64,000 nucleotides of DNA from Terriglobia bacterium. Its GTDB lineage: Bacteria > Acidobacteriota > UBA6911. Made by a program: the position numbers and the translations under genes. Location of the stretch: assembly GCA_020072565.1 (NCBI GenBank), contig JAIQGI010000009.1, forward strand, positions 109,101 to 173,100. The letters are read 5' to 3'. Shown one piece after another: positions 18,579 to 26,838 of the stretch (its first letter is position 1; each line of letters opens with the position of its first letter). A model generated the notes under the pieces. It was given only the letters and a program-made list of their open reading frames with translations, was not told the origin of the DNA and ran no database searches.

Positions 18579-19164
18579 GCTTCACTTTATCGGGGCTCAC
18601 GGGCGGAGGCATGCCCGGCGTCGGCACCCGTGCAATCGCACGATCCGGGCAGGCGATCATTATGGCGCATTCATTGCATTCCACGCAGCGGGCGTAGCGG
18701 ATTTCAAGGCGCAGCGAGCCGTTTCCCGCGGGCGGCTTGCAGGCCTTCACACACTTCCCGCAGCCGTCGCACCGGGTTTCATCGATCGTGTATTCGTAAT
18801 AATTGTTGTTGGGATCGTCAGGATCAACCTTACCGACCACACGCCGCTTCAGGGCATCCTGAGGGCAGACCTTTCCTGCAGGGACACCTTTCTCATCAGG
18901 CCGGCTGGTCACATCGTAATAAGCGGGGCAGAGCATGCAGTAGCCGCACTTGTCGAAATCGTTCACCGCCTTAACCGCCGACAGGCTCAACACACAGGAG
19001 GTGCGGCACAAATCGCAGGCAGTGCACTTGGAAGGATCGACCTGGTACACGACATTACCCGTGGCCCTCCGTGTGAGCAAGCCGGCTGCGCCGCCGATGG
19101 CGGCAAAGCCGATGATGCGGCAGGAACGATCGATAAACTCGCGGCGTGTGCTTCTTTCACTCAT
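18571..19164 (-). CDS. Tat-exported multi-cluster ferredoxin
   Basis: A 197-aa protein starting MSERSTRREFIDRSCRIIGF, a twin-arginine signal (S-T-R-R-E-F-I) followed by a hydrophobic Gly/Ala stretch. The mature part has several cysteine clusters: CTACDLCRTSC, CGYCMLCP, CDGCGKCVKACKP and CVECNECAIMIACP, enough for about four [4Fe-4S] centres. It resembles the ferredoxin subunits (DmsB/NrfC/PhsB group) that act on the outer face of the cytoplasmic membrane. It overlaps both neighbours by 8 bases. In context it should hand electrons to or from the NapH-like protein. No molybdopterin enzyme is encoded in the operon, so the terminal substrate remains unknown. Confidence 0.85.
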   Translation of the reverse strand: MSERSTRREFIDRSCRIIGFAAIGGAAGLLTRRATGNVVYQVDPSKCTACDLCRTSCVLSLSAVKAVNDFDKCGYCMLCPAYYDVTSRPDEKGVPAGKVCPQDALKRRVVGKVDPDDPNNNYYEYTIDETRCDGCGKCVKACKPPAGNGSLRLEIRYARCVECNECAIMIACPDRAIARVPTPGMPPPVSPDKVKHA

Positions 19165-20257
19165 GTGCGTTCAAGCTCCTCGGCTTGATTACTCCGGCCT
19201 TCGTTACTGGCGAGAAGATCTTTATCTCGCGGCGCACGGGATCGGCGGTCAGGATGCGTCCCCTCGAATCCACGGCCAAGTGAATATGGATGCAGTTGGG
19301 ATCGAAGTGCTCAGGTCCGATGACTGCAAGAAGCTTCCCGTCGGGCGTGTACACCTTGACGCGAGCGACCATCTTCTCACCCGTGACGATTTTGCCGTCC
19401 GGTGTGAGGGCAAGATTCACAGGATTGCAGCATCCCACGAAGTCCTGCGGGTCGCTCATGCCGAACTTCCCAAACGAACCTAAGGGTGAGCCATCCAGGG
19501 CCCATGCGGTCACCTGATGCCGCCCCGTGTCGGTCGCGCGGACAACTCCCTTCGAGTCCACCGCGATATCCAGGCTCCGGTTCGGCAGCATGAATGATCC
19601 CGCCTTGCTTTTGGTGCCGATCACGCCGAGCTGCTTGCCGCTCAGGTCGTAACGACGGATGAATCGGGCTGCAGCATCCGCAACAAGGATTTCCTGGCGA
19701 AAGACCTTGATGGCGGTGACGGCGGCCGGCTGGTTCTTCTCGCCTGCCTCGAAGCCGCCCACCCGGCCCCCGCCGGCATCATAGATTTCGACGCGGCCGG
19801 CAGCACCGACATAGATACGCTCGTCGGGTCCTGCGGTGAGGCACTCGGCCTTCTCCACCACCTTCCAGTTCCGGACCAGATTTCCGTTCGGGTCGAAGAT
19901 CCTTACCTCCTCATCGCCCAGGGCGCAAATCTTGTCTCCGGGGCCAACCGCAACTCCGGAAAGCGTGCGCCGAAACGGGTGCGCAGATGCGGCGGCGCCG
20001 AGGACTGCGGCCTGGGTGTATTCCAGACCGAATCGCGGTGCCGGCGGTACGGATTTGCCGATCTGAACCAAAGGTCCGGGCGCGGCAGCAGGTTTCGCTG
20101 CCTTCGGAGCCAGAGTCGGGTTCGGGCGGACGCGGAATGCGGCGGCAACGAAGGCGGCAAAGGCACCCACGACCGCAGTCGGAGGAAACCAGGATTTCCG
20201 AAAGCGGTCGAGCAAGCTTATTTGAGTCCTATCCTGTTCGTCTGGATTCATGAGCAT
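19157..20257 (-). CDS. Membrane-anchored NHL-repeat six-bladed propeller protein
   Basis: A 366-aa protein, first gene of the Fe-S operon. ATG 20257 and ATG 20251 are both possible; AGGA lies 4 bases before the first and 10 before the second. One transmembrane segment (~28-46) is followed by a Pro/Ala-rich linker and NHL blades such as 'FRRTLSGVAVGPGDKICALG', 'AVDSKGVVRATDTGRHQVTA' and 'AVDSRGRILTADPVRREIKI'. A conserved-looking segment 'FVGCCNPVNLALTPDGKIVT ... FDPNCIHIHLAVD' holds two adjacent cysteines and a third Cys next to a His, which might bind a metal or cofactor. The propeller is predicted to face outward. Its role in the electron-transfer cluster is unknown; substrate docking or redox sensing are possibilities. 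Confidence 0.8.
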   Translation of the reverse strand: MLMNPDEQDRTQISLLDRFRKSWFPPTAVVGAFAAFVAAAFRVRPNPTLAPKAAKPAAAPGPLVQIGKSVPPAPRFGLEYTQAAVLGAAASAHPFRRTLSGVAVGPGDKICALGDEEVRIFDPNGNLVRNWKVVEKAECLTAGPDERIYVGAAGRVEIYDAGGGRVGGFEAGEKNQPAAVTAIKVFRQEILVADAAARFIRRYDLSGKQLGVIGTKSKAGSFMLPNRSLDIAVDSKGVVRATDTGRHQVTAWALDGSPLGSFGKFGMSDPQDFVGCCNPVNLALTPDGKIVTGEKMVARVKVYTPDGKLLAVIGPEHFDPNCIHIHLAVDSRGRILTADPVRREIKIFSPVTKAGVIKPRSLNAHE

Positions 20258-20299
20258 CCCATCCTAGCCATCCCCGAGCACCGGTTCAACTGCCAACTT

Positions 20300-20355
20300 G
20301 CCAGGACTCCAAGACGCCGGGAAGGCCAGTTGTTTGTGCCTCTTGGAGTCCTGGC
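20300..20355. terminator. Perfect 15-base inverted repeat, terminator-like
   Basis: The arms at 20300-20314 and 20341-20355 are perfectly complementary (GCCAGGACTCCAAGA / TCTTGGAGTCCTGGC) with a 26-base loop. It lies between the PQQ-like gene (ending at 20383) and the start of the Fe-S operon (20257), both on the minus strand. It would insulate the operon from upstream transcription. No clear T-run follows, so it may instead be a dispersed palindromic repeat; a relative with similar wording lies at 60657-60701. Confidence 0.5.
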
Positions 20356-20382
20356 GTCTTAGCGTTTTGCCAAATACGAGTG

Positions 20383-21648
20383 CTACTTTCCCGGGGAGCC
20401 CACCTCGAGACAGACCATTTTGTTCATATCGCGGATCACCAGCTTTCCGTTGGAAAGAGCTATCGGGCCCCACACATCCTCTCCTTCCAGGATCTGGGCG
20501 CTGGCGAGTTCCTTATACTGCTTGGTGCTGGCCTCGATGAGACGGAGCATTCCCGTTTTTCCGTCGAGGATGAAGAACATTCCGTCAACGAGCATAAAAG
20601 CCCCGAGATCGAAGGTCCGGGTCGCCGCGGGATCGCCTGAAGAGACGGGGCTTTGCCAAATGATCTTGCCGTCGAGGCCGAGGCAGGTGAATCTCCCGCG
20701 CGTCTTGCTGCCCACCGCAAATAGGCAGTTCTGGTACAGGATGGGCGTGTGCACCTCGGAGTTGAATTGGGTACTGGTCAATTCATAGAGTTTCTGGACG
20801 GTAAAGCCCGAGGTCCCCTTCTGCACCTGGAGCATCATGCTGCCTGCCTCGTATCCGCTCGTGACGAAAACTCTCCCGTCGCCGATCGATACGGGAGACG
20901 GGCATGCGGCCATTTTTGCAGTGAATGGGGTGCTCCACAGGATCTGCCCATCCGCCGCGGCAATACCTACAACCTTGTTCATGGTCAGGTAGAGGTACTG
21001 TTTGACACCGCCAATGGTTGCCGGCATCAGGGAGGAGTGGGACATCAAGTCCTTTCCCGGGTTCGGCGACCGCCAGACTTCCTTGCCTGTTGCCTGGTCA
21101 AAGGCAACTACCAGGGCGTCGCCGCCGGTCGCCAGCAGAACTCTGTCCCCATCGAGGAGCGGATTCTGGCCGGCATACCATCCTGGGATGGTAGCTTTAT
21201 ATTCTTGGACCAGGTTCTTCTGCCAGACGAGCTTGCCGGTCTTAATGTCGAAGGCGTGAAAGCGGCACTTGGGATCCAGAGAAAAAACCAGTCTCTGGCC
21301 CACCGCCGGCACAGTCCGGGTAATCCCATGGCTGGGCCGGATTTCGACCGCGTAGCTCCACTGCCAGATGTCTTTCCCGTCGACGAGCGAAATACAACGG
21401 AACAGATGCTCTTTTTTTTCGGCATTGTAATCGTTCAGGTAGATCCTGCCGTCCTTGATGGCAGCGCCCGCGTAGCCTTCGCAGACGGGAATCTTCCAGA
21501 GGACCTTAGGGCCCTTGGCCGGCCAAGTCCGGTAGAGCCCGGTTTCTGTGGAGATATTGTCCCGGCCAGGACCACGGAACTGGGGCCAATCGCCGCTCGG
21601 AGCCGAGACCGCGGCCAGGATGATGAACGCAGAAATTCGGTAGAACAT
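20383..21648 (-). CDS. Secreted PQQ-like beta-propeller protein
   Basis: A 421-aa protein. ATG 21648 starts MFYRISAFIILAAVSAPSGD, a short signal peptide followed directly by WPQFRGPGRDNIS, the family signature; the frame is open 21 codons further upstream without signal-like features. Blades include 'GYAGAAIKDGRIYLNDYNAE', 'PAVGQRLVFSLDPKCRFHAF', 'QNPLLDGDRVLLATGGDALV' and 'TPILYQNCLFAVGSKTRGRF'. It ends IALSNGKLVIRDMNKMVCLE. It is more divergent from the two intact paralogues in the first 10 kb than they are from each other. Periplasmic or extracellular location is expected; function is unknown. It is separated from the Fe-S operon downstream by the hairpin at 20300-20355. Confidence 0.87.
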   Translation of the reverse strand: MFYRISAFIILAAVSAPSGDWPQFRGPGRDNISTETGLYRTWPAKGPKVLWKIPVCEGYAGAAIKDGRIYLNDYNAEKKEHLFRCISLVDGKDIWQWSYAVEIRPSHGITRTVPAVGQRLVFSLDPKCRFHAFDIKTGKLVWQKNLVQEYKATIPGWYAGQNPLLDGDRVLLATGGDALVVAFDQATGKEVWRSPNPGKDLMSHSSLMPATIGGVKQYLYLTMNKVVGIAAADGQILWSTPFTAKMAACPSPVSIGDGRVFVTSGYEAGSMMLQVQKGTSGFTVQKLYELTSTQFNSEVHTPILYQNCLFAVGSKTRGRFTCLGLDGKIIWQSPVSSGDPAATRTFDLGAFMLVDGMFFILDGKTGMLRLIEASTKQYKELASAQILEGEDVWGPIALSNGKLVIRDMNKMVCLEVGSPGK

Positions 21649-21782
21649 AAGGATGAGTTCCTCGAAGCAGTCCAGCGCCTGATCCCGGTTGCTCGCAGGT
21701 AATATTTTCATTTATGAAAACCATGTTCAAGTAGAAAGAACGCGCGAAAAGGAGACCGGCCTGCGGAGAACAGCCTGGCGCC

Positions 21783-22310
21783 ATGAAACACCCGGAGGTT
21801 TTTTCGAGCATTTATGTGCTCAGCCCCTGCTGTCTCTCCCCCAATCTCGTGCCGGAAAGTCCGACGATGGCTCGCGCCGCAGCTGTCACCAGCCTGGCCG
21901 AGGTGGCCAAGGCGGATTTCGGGACCTAGGCGGCCCTTGCCTCCGCTGCCGCCTGGTCGCCGAATCCTAAGAAACCGCCTTTGTACATTGATCTTCCGGT
22001 GCTGGATGGCAAGCTGCAGCCGCTGGTCGCGGGGCGTTGGTGGGCCAACGCACCCCTGGCCATGGTGGATCAGTACGTTTCGAACCTCAGGAAACTGCAT
22101 GCCATTGCGATGGATGTCGGAACACGTGACGAGCCGATTGCCTCCACAACCAAAGCTCTGGATCAGATCCTGATCCAATACGAGATCCGGCACACGTTCG
22201 AGACTTACGACGGCACTCACACGAGCGGAGTCGCCGAACGCATGGAAACCAAAGTGCTCCCTTTTTTCACGAACAATCTGGCTTTTGGCAAGAATGGGGC
22301 AAAGCGGTAA
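21783..22310 (+). pseudogene. Pseudogene of an esterase-type alpha/beta-hydrolase
   Basis: One frame reads MKHPEVFSSIYVLSPCCLSP through TAG (21927-21929), continues with 'AALASAAAWSPNPKKPP LYIDLPVLDG', and ends at TAA 22308-22310. This matches the C-terminal two thirds of secreted esterases of the putative-esterase/enterochelin-esterase family, in which the text before 'MKxPEVFSSIY' normally contains the GHSMGG nucleophile. That nucleophile region is absent, and the sequence upstream of 21783 shows no homologous frame. The acid and His-containing parts remain (DVGTRDE, YDGTHTSG). Truncation plus an in-frame stop make this a decayed gene. Confidence 0.72.
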
Positions 22311-22480
22311 AGAAATCGCGCCGGCGGCCCGGATGAGTTTTGCCCAGCTTTGAATCCATAACGCCTGAGCTGGATTCGCACTCAAACAGGGGCCAGGAGG
22401 TTTCCATTATTATGTGGACATCCAGCGCTTTTTTGGGCATAGAGTCTTCGAGATTTAGAGGCAGGCGGTTTAACCTCTGA

Positions 22481-22632
22481 CCCGGACTATTCATGAATGT
22501 GCGGCCACCATGCAGTTTTGGACGCGGAAAAACGCTGACCGGCGCCGACCGTTTGGTCTTGGTCGGCGTTCATCCGCGTCCAATTCTGTTGCTTTTCACG
22601 GGCGTGCGGTTCTGCTTCATGAATAATTCAGG
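22481..22632. mobile_element. Small inverted-repeat element, family 2, copy A (MITE-like)
   Basis: A 152-bp element with 17-base imperfect terminal inverted repeats (14 of 17 match): the left end is CCCGGACTATTCATGAA and the right end, read in reverse, CCTGAATTATTCATGAA. The interior shares with copy B (30517-30688) the wording 'gcagttttggacgcggaaaa', an internal hairpin (CCGACC ... GGTCGG) and 'ttgcttttcacgggcgtgcg'. No clear target duplication remains. The rest of 22311-22714 holds no supported gene. Confidence 0.72.
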
Positions 22633-22714
22633 TTAAGGCTCGAAGAATCTCTAAATACAGTGAACTGATTAGAAACAGCGTGGCCTGTTTCCAGAGATTT
22701 CCCAGGAGAATATT

Positions 22715-25693
22715 ATGGCGGCCCCTCATGTCTGGAGATTTCCAATGCGCACGTCTCGCGTCCTGCTTGTATGCCTGTTCGCCGCGGCGCTCCTCGTCTC
22801 ATCCTTCCGCGGTCTCGGCGCGCAAGGACGGGCCGGCGCTTCGGCCGGCACCCAGCAGGCGGCGCCTGCGGCTGGAGCCGCTGACGGAAGCAAAGTGCTC
22901 AACCTTGATGATTACGGGCGTTGGAATCGCATCACTTCGACCGCAATCACGAATGACGGCCGATGGATGTCGTACACGCTTACGCCGAATGAAGGCGACC
23001 CGACGCTGTACGTGAAGGCGCTCGACGGCGACAAGACGTACACGGTCCCGCTCGGCGCGGCGCCTGGGGGCGCCGGGCGTGGCGGTGGCGGCGGTCGCGG
23101 CGGCGCCGGTGGCGGCAACGTGCCGCAGTTCTCTGACGACTCACGCTGGGCCACGCATTTTGTGAATCCCGCCGGCGGTCGTGGCGGTGGTCGCAGCGGC
23201 CGCGGCGGCCCCGCCCCCACTCCGGGCGGCCGCGGTGCCGCGCCAGCCGCGCAGGCCCCATCCACACCCGGACATCTCGAACTGCTCAACCTCGCGACCG
23301 GTGAAAAGATCTCAATTGCGAACGCGGCATCGTGGAAATTCTCCGCGGGCTCAAAATGGCTCGCCGTGCGCCTCAACAAGGCGCAGGCGGACGCGAAGTT
23401 TAACGGCGCCGATCTCATTTTGCACGAGCTGTCATCAGGGCTCGACCGCAACATCGGCAACGTCAACCAGTACGACTTCGACCACGCAGGCAAGTTGTTC
23501 GCCTACACCGTCGACGCCGCTGACCGGCTCGGCAACGGCATCTACCTCCTCGACCCTGAGACCGGTGAGACGCGCGCGCTGAACACCGGCGCCGCGGACT
23601 ACGCGCAGCTCGCCTGGAGCGGCGAAGGCACGAATCTCGCCGTCCTGCGCGGCGACAAGGTGAAGGACATGAAACAGAAGGAGAACGTGCTCCTCGCCTG
23701 GAGCGCGCTCGGCACGGCCAACGCCAAGCCGCTCGTCTTCGATCCGTCGAAGGATGCGTCCTTCCCCAAAACGATGGTCCTCAGCGAATACACGGCACCG
23801 CGCTGGAGCAAGGATGGCACCCGCATATTCATCGGGATCAAGGACCAGGAGCCGGAAATTCCCGAGGCGGATGCCATTAAGGCAAACGTAGACATTTGGC
23901 ACTGGAAGGATCAAACGCCGCAGTCGGTGCAGATCGTACAGATCCAGCAGTTGCGCCAGGCGACGCTGCCGGCGGTCGTGTTCGTGAGCACAGGCAAGTT
24001 CGTCAAGCTCGGCGACGACGACATGAGCTCCATCACGATGGCCGCCAACTCGAACGTCGGCGTCGGCCGCAACGATGCGGCGTATCGTGGCGAAGTCGCG
24101 TGGGGCGGAAGCCGCGCCGACCTCTACAAGGTCGACATCAACACCGGCGCGCGCACGCTGATCGAGAAGGCGCTCTCGCGCACATACGGGACGTCACCCG
24201 ACTCGAAATGGTTTCTGTATCTCAAAAGCAGGCAGGTGCGCGCGTTCAACCTCGAAACCGGCAACTCCGTGCTGATGGACGCGGCGGCGGTTCCCGGCAA
24301 GAGTTATGTGAACGAGGACGACGACCACGCCTACGAGAAGCCCATCTGGGGCCTCGGCGGCTGGTCGAAAGACGGAAAGTCCGTGCTGCTCTATGACAAG
24401 TTCGATGTGTGGCAGGCGCCGCTCGACGGTGGAAAAGCCGTGAACCTGACGAACGGCGTCGGCAGTGCCCAGCAGATCCAGTTCCGCGTTGTGCGCTTCA
24501 CACCCGGTGGTGGTGGACGCGGTGGGCGCGGTGGCGGTGCCGGCGCGGCCGCCGACGAAGATAGCGGTATCGACCTCTCAAAGCCTGTCACGCTCTCCGC
24601 GTACGGCGATCGCACCAAGAAGTCCGGGTACTGGCAAGTGACGGCCGGCCAGCCGCCGCAGCCTCTCATCTGGGCCGACAAGAACATCGGCGGCGTCGTG
24701 AAGGCAAGGGACGCCGATCGCATCCTTTTCACAGAGCAAGACTACAACGAATACCCCGATTACCGGGTGAGCACCGTGTCGTTCACATCGCCAAAGAAAG
24801 TGACTGACGCGAATCCGTTCCTCAAGGAATACGCATGGTCGGCCGGGAAAGTCCTGATCGACTACACGACATCGAAGGGACACAAACTCCAGGGGACTCT
24901 GATGCTCCCCGCAGGCTACGAGCCCGGAAAGAAGTACCCGATGCTCGTCGAGTTCTACGAGATCATGTCGAACACGCATCACAACTTTTCGGCCCCGGGA
25001 TACAGCAACAGCCCGCAACTCTCGACGTACGCGAGCAACGGTTATCTCGTGTTCCAGCCCGACATGGTGTACGAGATCGGCAAACCCGGCACGTCGGCCG
25101 TGGACTGCATGACGAGCGCGGTGAAGAAGGTGATCGAGCTTGGCTACGCCGACCCCAAGCACATCGGGCTGCACGGCCATAGCTGGAGCGGATACCAGTC
25201 GTCGTACATCGTCACGCAGACCGACATGTTCGCCGCCGTCGTCACCGGCGCGCCGCCCACCAATCTTCTCAGCTTCTACGACGAACTGTACAAAAGCTCC
25301 GGCACGGTGCAGCAAGGCATCACGGAAATCGGGCAGGTGCGCATGGGCGCCGACATCACGCCGTGGAACTCGACCAAGCTCTACGAGGAGCAGTCGCCGA
25401 TCTTCAACGTAACGAAGATCAAAACGCCGTTCATGATCCTCCAGGGAACGGATGACGGCGCCGTGGACTACGTCGAAGGACTCCAGTTTTTCAACGCCGC
25501 CCGGCGCAACGGGAAGCATGTGATCCTTCTTTCCTATCCCGGCGAAGCGCACAACCTCACAAACCGCGACAACCAGAAGGACTTTACAATTAGAATGAAG
25601 CAGTTCTTTGACCATTACCTGATGGACAAGCCGGCGCCGCAGTGGATGACCGACGGCCTGCCACAGGTCAAGAAGGGCGGACCGATCAAATAG
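22715..25693 (+). CDS. Large S9 family serine peptidase with Gly/Arg-rich inserts
   Basis: A 992-aa exported peptidase. ATG 22715 has AGGAGAA (22704-22710) upstream; ATG 22745 (MRTSRVLLVC) is an alternative that gives a cleaner signal peptide, with cleavage near GLGAQ. Residues ~60-720 form a beta-propeller and ~730-985 the alpha/beta-hydrolase domain. Nucleophile motif HGHSWSGYQS has Ser823, the acid is in QGTDDGAVD (Asp913/914) and the base in GEAHNLT (His946). The usual G-x-S-x-G-G is GHSWSG here, with Ser in place of the first Gly. Three low-complexity Gly/Arg/Pro-rich insertions (about residues 110-135, 150-185 and 595-615) lie in propeller loops. It resembles the acylaminoacyl-peptidase/S9C-like secreted peptidases common in Acidobacteriota. 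Codon use looks strongly GC-rich relative to neighbours, judged by eye. Confidence 0.88.
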   Translation: MAAPHVWRFPMRTSRVLLVCLFAAALLVSSFRGLGAQGRAGASAGTQQAAPAAGAADGSKVLNLDDYGRWNRITSTAITNDGRWMSYTLTPNEGDPTLYVKALDGDKTYTVPLGAAPGGAGRGGGGGRGGAGGGNVPQFSDDSRWATHFVNPAGGRGGGRSGRGGPAPTPGGRGAAPAAQAPSTPGHLELLNLATGEKISIANAASWKFSAGSKWLAVRLNKAQADAKFNGADLILHELSSGLDRNIGNVNQYDFDHAGKLFAYTVDAADRLGNGIYLLDPETGETRALNTGAADYAQLAWSGEGTNLAVLRGDKVKDMKQKENVLLAWSALGTANAKPLVFDPSKDASFPKTMVLSEYTAPRWSKDGTRIFIGIKDQEPEIPEADAIKANVDIWHWKDQTPQSVQIVQIQQLRQATLPAVVFVSTGKFVKLGDDDMSSITMAANSNVGVGRNDAAYRGEVAWGGSRADLYKVDINTGARTLIEKALSRTYGTSPDSKWFLYLKSRQVRAFNLETGNSVLMDAAAVPGKSYVNEDDDHAYEKPIWGLGGWSKDGKSVLLYDKFDVWQAPLDGGKAVNLTNGVGSAQQIQFRVVRFTPGGGGRGGRGGGAGAAADEDSGIDLSKPVTLSAYGDRTKKSGYWQVTAGQPPQPLIWADKNIGGVVKARDADRILFTEQDYNEYPDYRVSTVSFTSPKKVTDANPFLKEYAWSAGKVLIDYTTSKGHKLQGTLMLPAGYEPGKKYPMLVEFYEIMSNTHHNFSAPGYSNSPQLSTYASNGYLVFQPDMVYEIGKPGTSAVDCMTSAVKKVIELGYADPKHIGLHGHSWSGYQSSYIVTQTDMFAAVVTGAPPTNLLSFYDELYKSSGTVQQGITEIGQVRMGADITPWNSTKLYEEQSPIFNVTKIKTPFMILQGTDDGAVDYVEGLQFFNAARRNGKHVILLSYPGEAHNLTNRDNQKDFTIRMKQFFDHYLMDKPAPQWMTDGLPQVKKGGPIK

Positions 25694-26108
25694 GGATACG
25701 CGGGATGTGGGGTCGGATCAAGCCAATTGACTCACTTCAAGAGGGATTGAGCTCAGTGAGTCCCCCCAAACTGGCCTCAGCGCCATTTTTGTTCATAGTT
25801 TTTTTCTAAGGAAATGAGCGAAGTAAAGCCTCGCAGGAAGAACGCAACCGCAAACAGCAGCGCCCGGCTATTGCTCAGATCAAAATTCCGGGCATGTTTT
25901 TTCAGCTAAGCACGTTCCTGATGTGCCAAAATGGCGCATTTTTTGTGTTCACGCATGCATCAATCGTGGTCCGACCCGAATGGCGCTTAAATAAGGGTGA
26001 TTGGAATCGTCTTGAGCGTACCAGGAGCAAGGGCTTAAGCCCCGAAAGGGGCGTCCGCAGCCGCAGCCCAGGGCGTGAGCCCTGGGAATGGGGTGCCGTT
26101 AACAAAGA

Positions 26109-26183
26109 GAGCCCTGTAAGGGCGATGCAAGGTCCTTGTAATCGGGGCATTGCAGGAGTTTCTGCATCGCCCTTACAGGGCTC
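26109..26183. repeat. Perfect 21-base inverted repeat inside the 657-bp element
   Basis: The arms at 26109-26129 and 26163-26183 are exactly complementary (starting GAGCCCTGTAAGGGCGATGC) with a 33-base spacer, so the RNA could form a strong hairpin. Each arm also contains a small CCCTGTAAGGG palindrome. This resembles the CCCTGAAGGGGC blocks in the family 1 elements at 493-659 and 60456-60620. Confidence 0.8.
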
Positions 26184-26255
26184 ATCCATCATTTGCGTCT
26201 TATCCCAGGGCTTGCGCCCTGGGCTGAAAACTACGGCCGCCCTTCCAGGGCTTGC

Positions 26256-26530
26256 GGCCACCAACGGCTTCGGGGCTTGTGGCAACCAACGGCTTCGGGG
26301 CTTGTGGCAACCAACGGCTTCGGAGCTTGCGGCCACCAACGGCTTCGGAGCTTGCGGCCACCAACGGCTTCGGAGCTTGCGGCCACCAACGGCTTCGGAG
26401 CTTGCGGCCACCAACGGCTTCGGAGCTTGCGGCCACCAACGGCTTCGGAACTTGTGGCAACCAACGGCTTCGGAACTTGTGGCAACCAACGGCTTCGGAA
26501 CTTGTGGCAACCAACGGCTTCGGAACTTGT
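26256..26530. repeat. Tandem array of eleven 25-bp units
   Basis: Eleven contiguous units of exactly 25 bp, each built on 'ccaacggcttcgg' plus 'cttg', followed by a partial unit. Variation is confined mainly to unit positions 3 (C/A), 18-19 (GG/AG/AA) and 25 (T/C), and changes in blocks along the array: units 1-2 GG, units 3-7 AG, units 8-11 AA. That pattern indicates recent stepwise duplication. There are no spacers, so this is not a CRISPR array. Because 25 is not a multiple of 3, all frames stay open and generate spurious repetitive ORFs. Confidence 0.93.
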
Positions 26531-26802
26531 GGCGACCAATAGTTCTCCGGAATGGCTGAGCCCGCCAGGGTCGCACCCTATTTCCTTAATTAAGCGCCAT
26601 TCTGGTCCAACCCCGATTCGGGTTTTCGTGATATCCCGATTCGGCCAAGGTTGCTTCTCTTCACTCTTTTTTCGCCGATTTGCTCTCCGCGGGTTGGTGA
26701 AGATCCCCTACCTCACCTTTCCCGTGGAATGATCCCGGGTGATTGCCACCCCCAGTCATGCCATCCTCCTCCTCTCTGGAAAAAACGCATTACTATTTTT
26801 TC

Positions 26803-26838
26803 TTGCTTGAACCCGGATCTTCAGGTACATTATGTACC
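26803..26838 (+). promoter_or_regulatory. Promoter with overlapping palindromic BlaI-type operator
   Basis: TTGCTT (26803-26808) and TACATT (26826-26831) are 17 bases apart. A perfect palindrome GGTACATTATGTACC (26824-26838) covers the -10 box and directly abuts the ATG at 26839. The core TACA-N3-TGTA matches the TACA/TGTA pattern bound by BlaI/MecI/CopY repressors, so autorepression by the first gene is likely. The expected start site falls at about 26837-26839, and there is no ribosome site before the ATG, so the transcript may be leaderless. Confidence 0.7.

Larger units (their letters stand above)
25962..26618. mobile_element. 657-bp inverted-repeat element carrying nested palindromes and a tandem array
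   Basis: The ends form a 29-base inverted repeat (25962-25990 against 26590-26618, 25 of 29 matching), with the perfect inner part AATGGCGCTTAA / TTAAGCGCCATT. Inside are a second pair (26065-26087 against 26203-26225, 21 of 23 matching, with each arm itself a palindrome of the type CCCAGGGCGTGAGCCCTGGG), a third perfect 21-base pair (26109-26129 against 26163-26183), and the 25-bp tandem array at 26256-26530. No frame encodes a recognisable protein; the apparent ORFs are the periodic array read in different frames. A non-autonomous element is inferred. No target duplication is evident. The 268 bases between the S9 peptidase and the element hold no supported gene. Confidence 0.7.

Noticed and set aside
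26256..26530. Possible CRISPR array
   Set aside because: The repeats are contiguous 25-bp units without unique spacers and there are no cas genes.
25902..26732. Several overlapping repetitive ORFs of ~100-220 codons on both strands
   Set aside because: They are the 25-bp tandem array read in different frames; the 25-aa protein period is a consequence of 3 x 25 bases.
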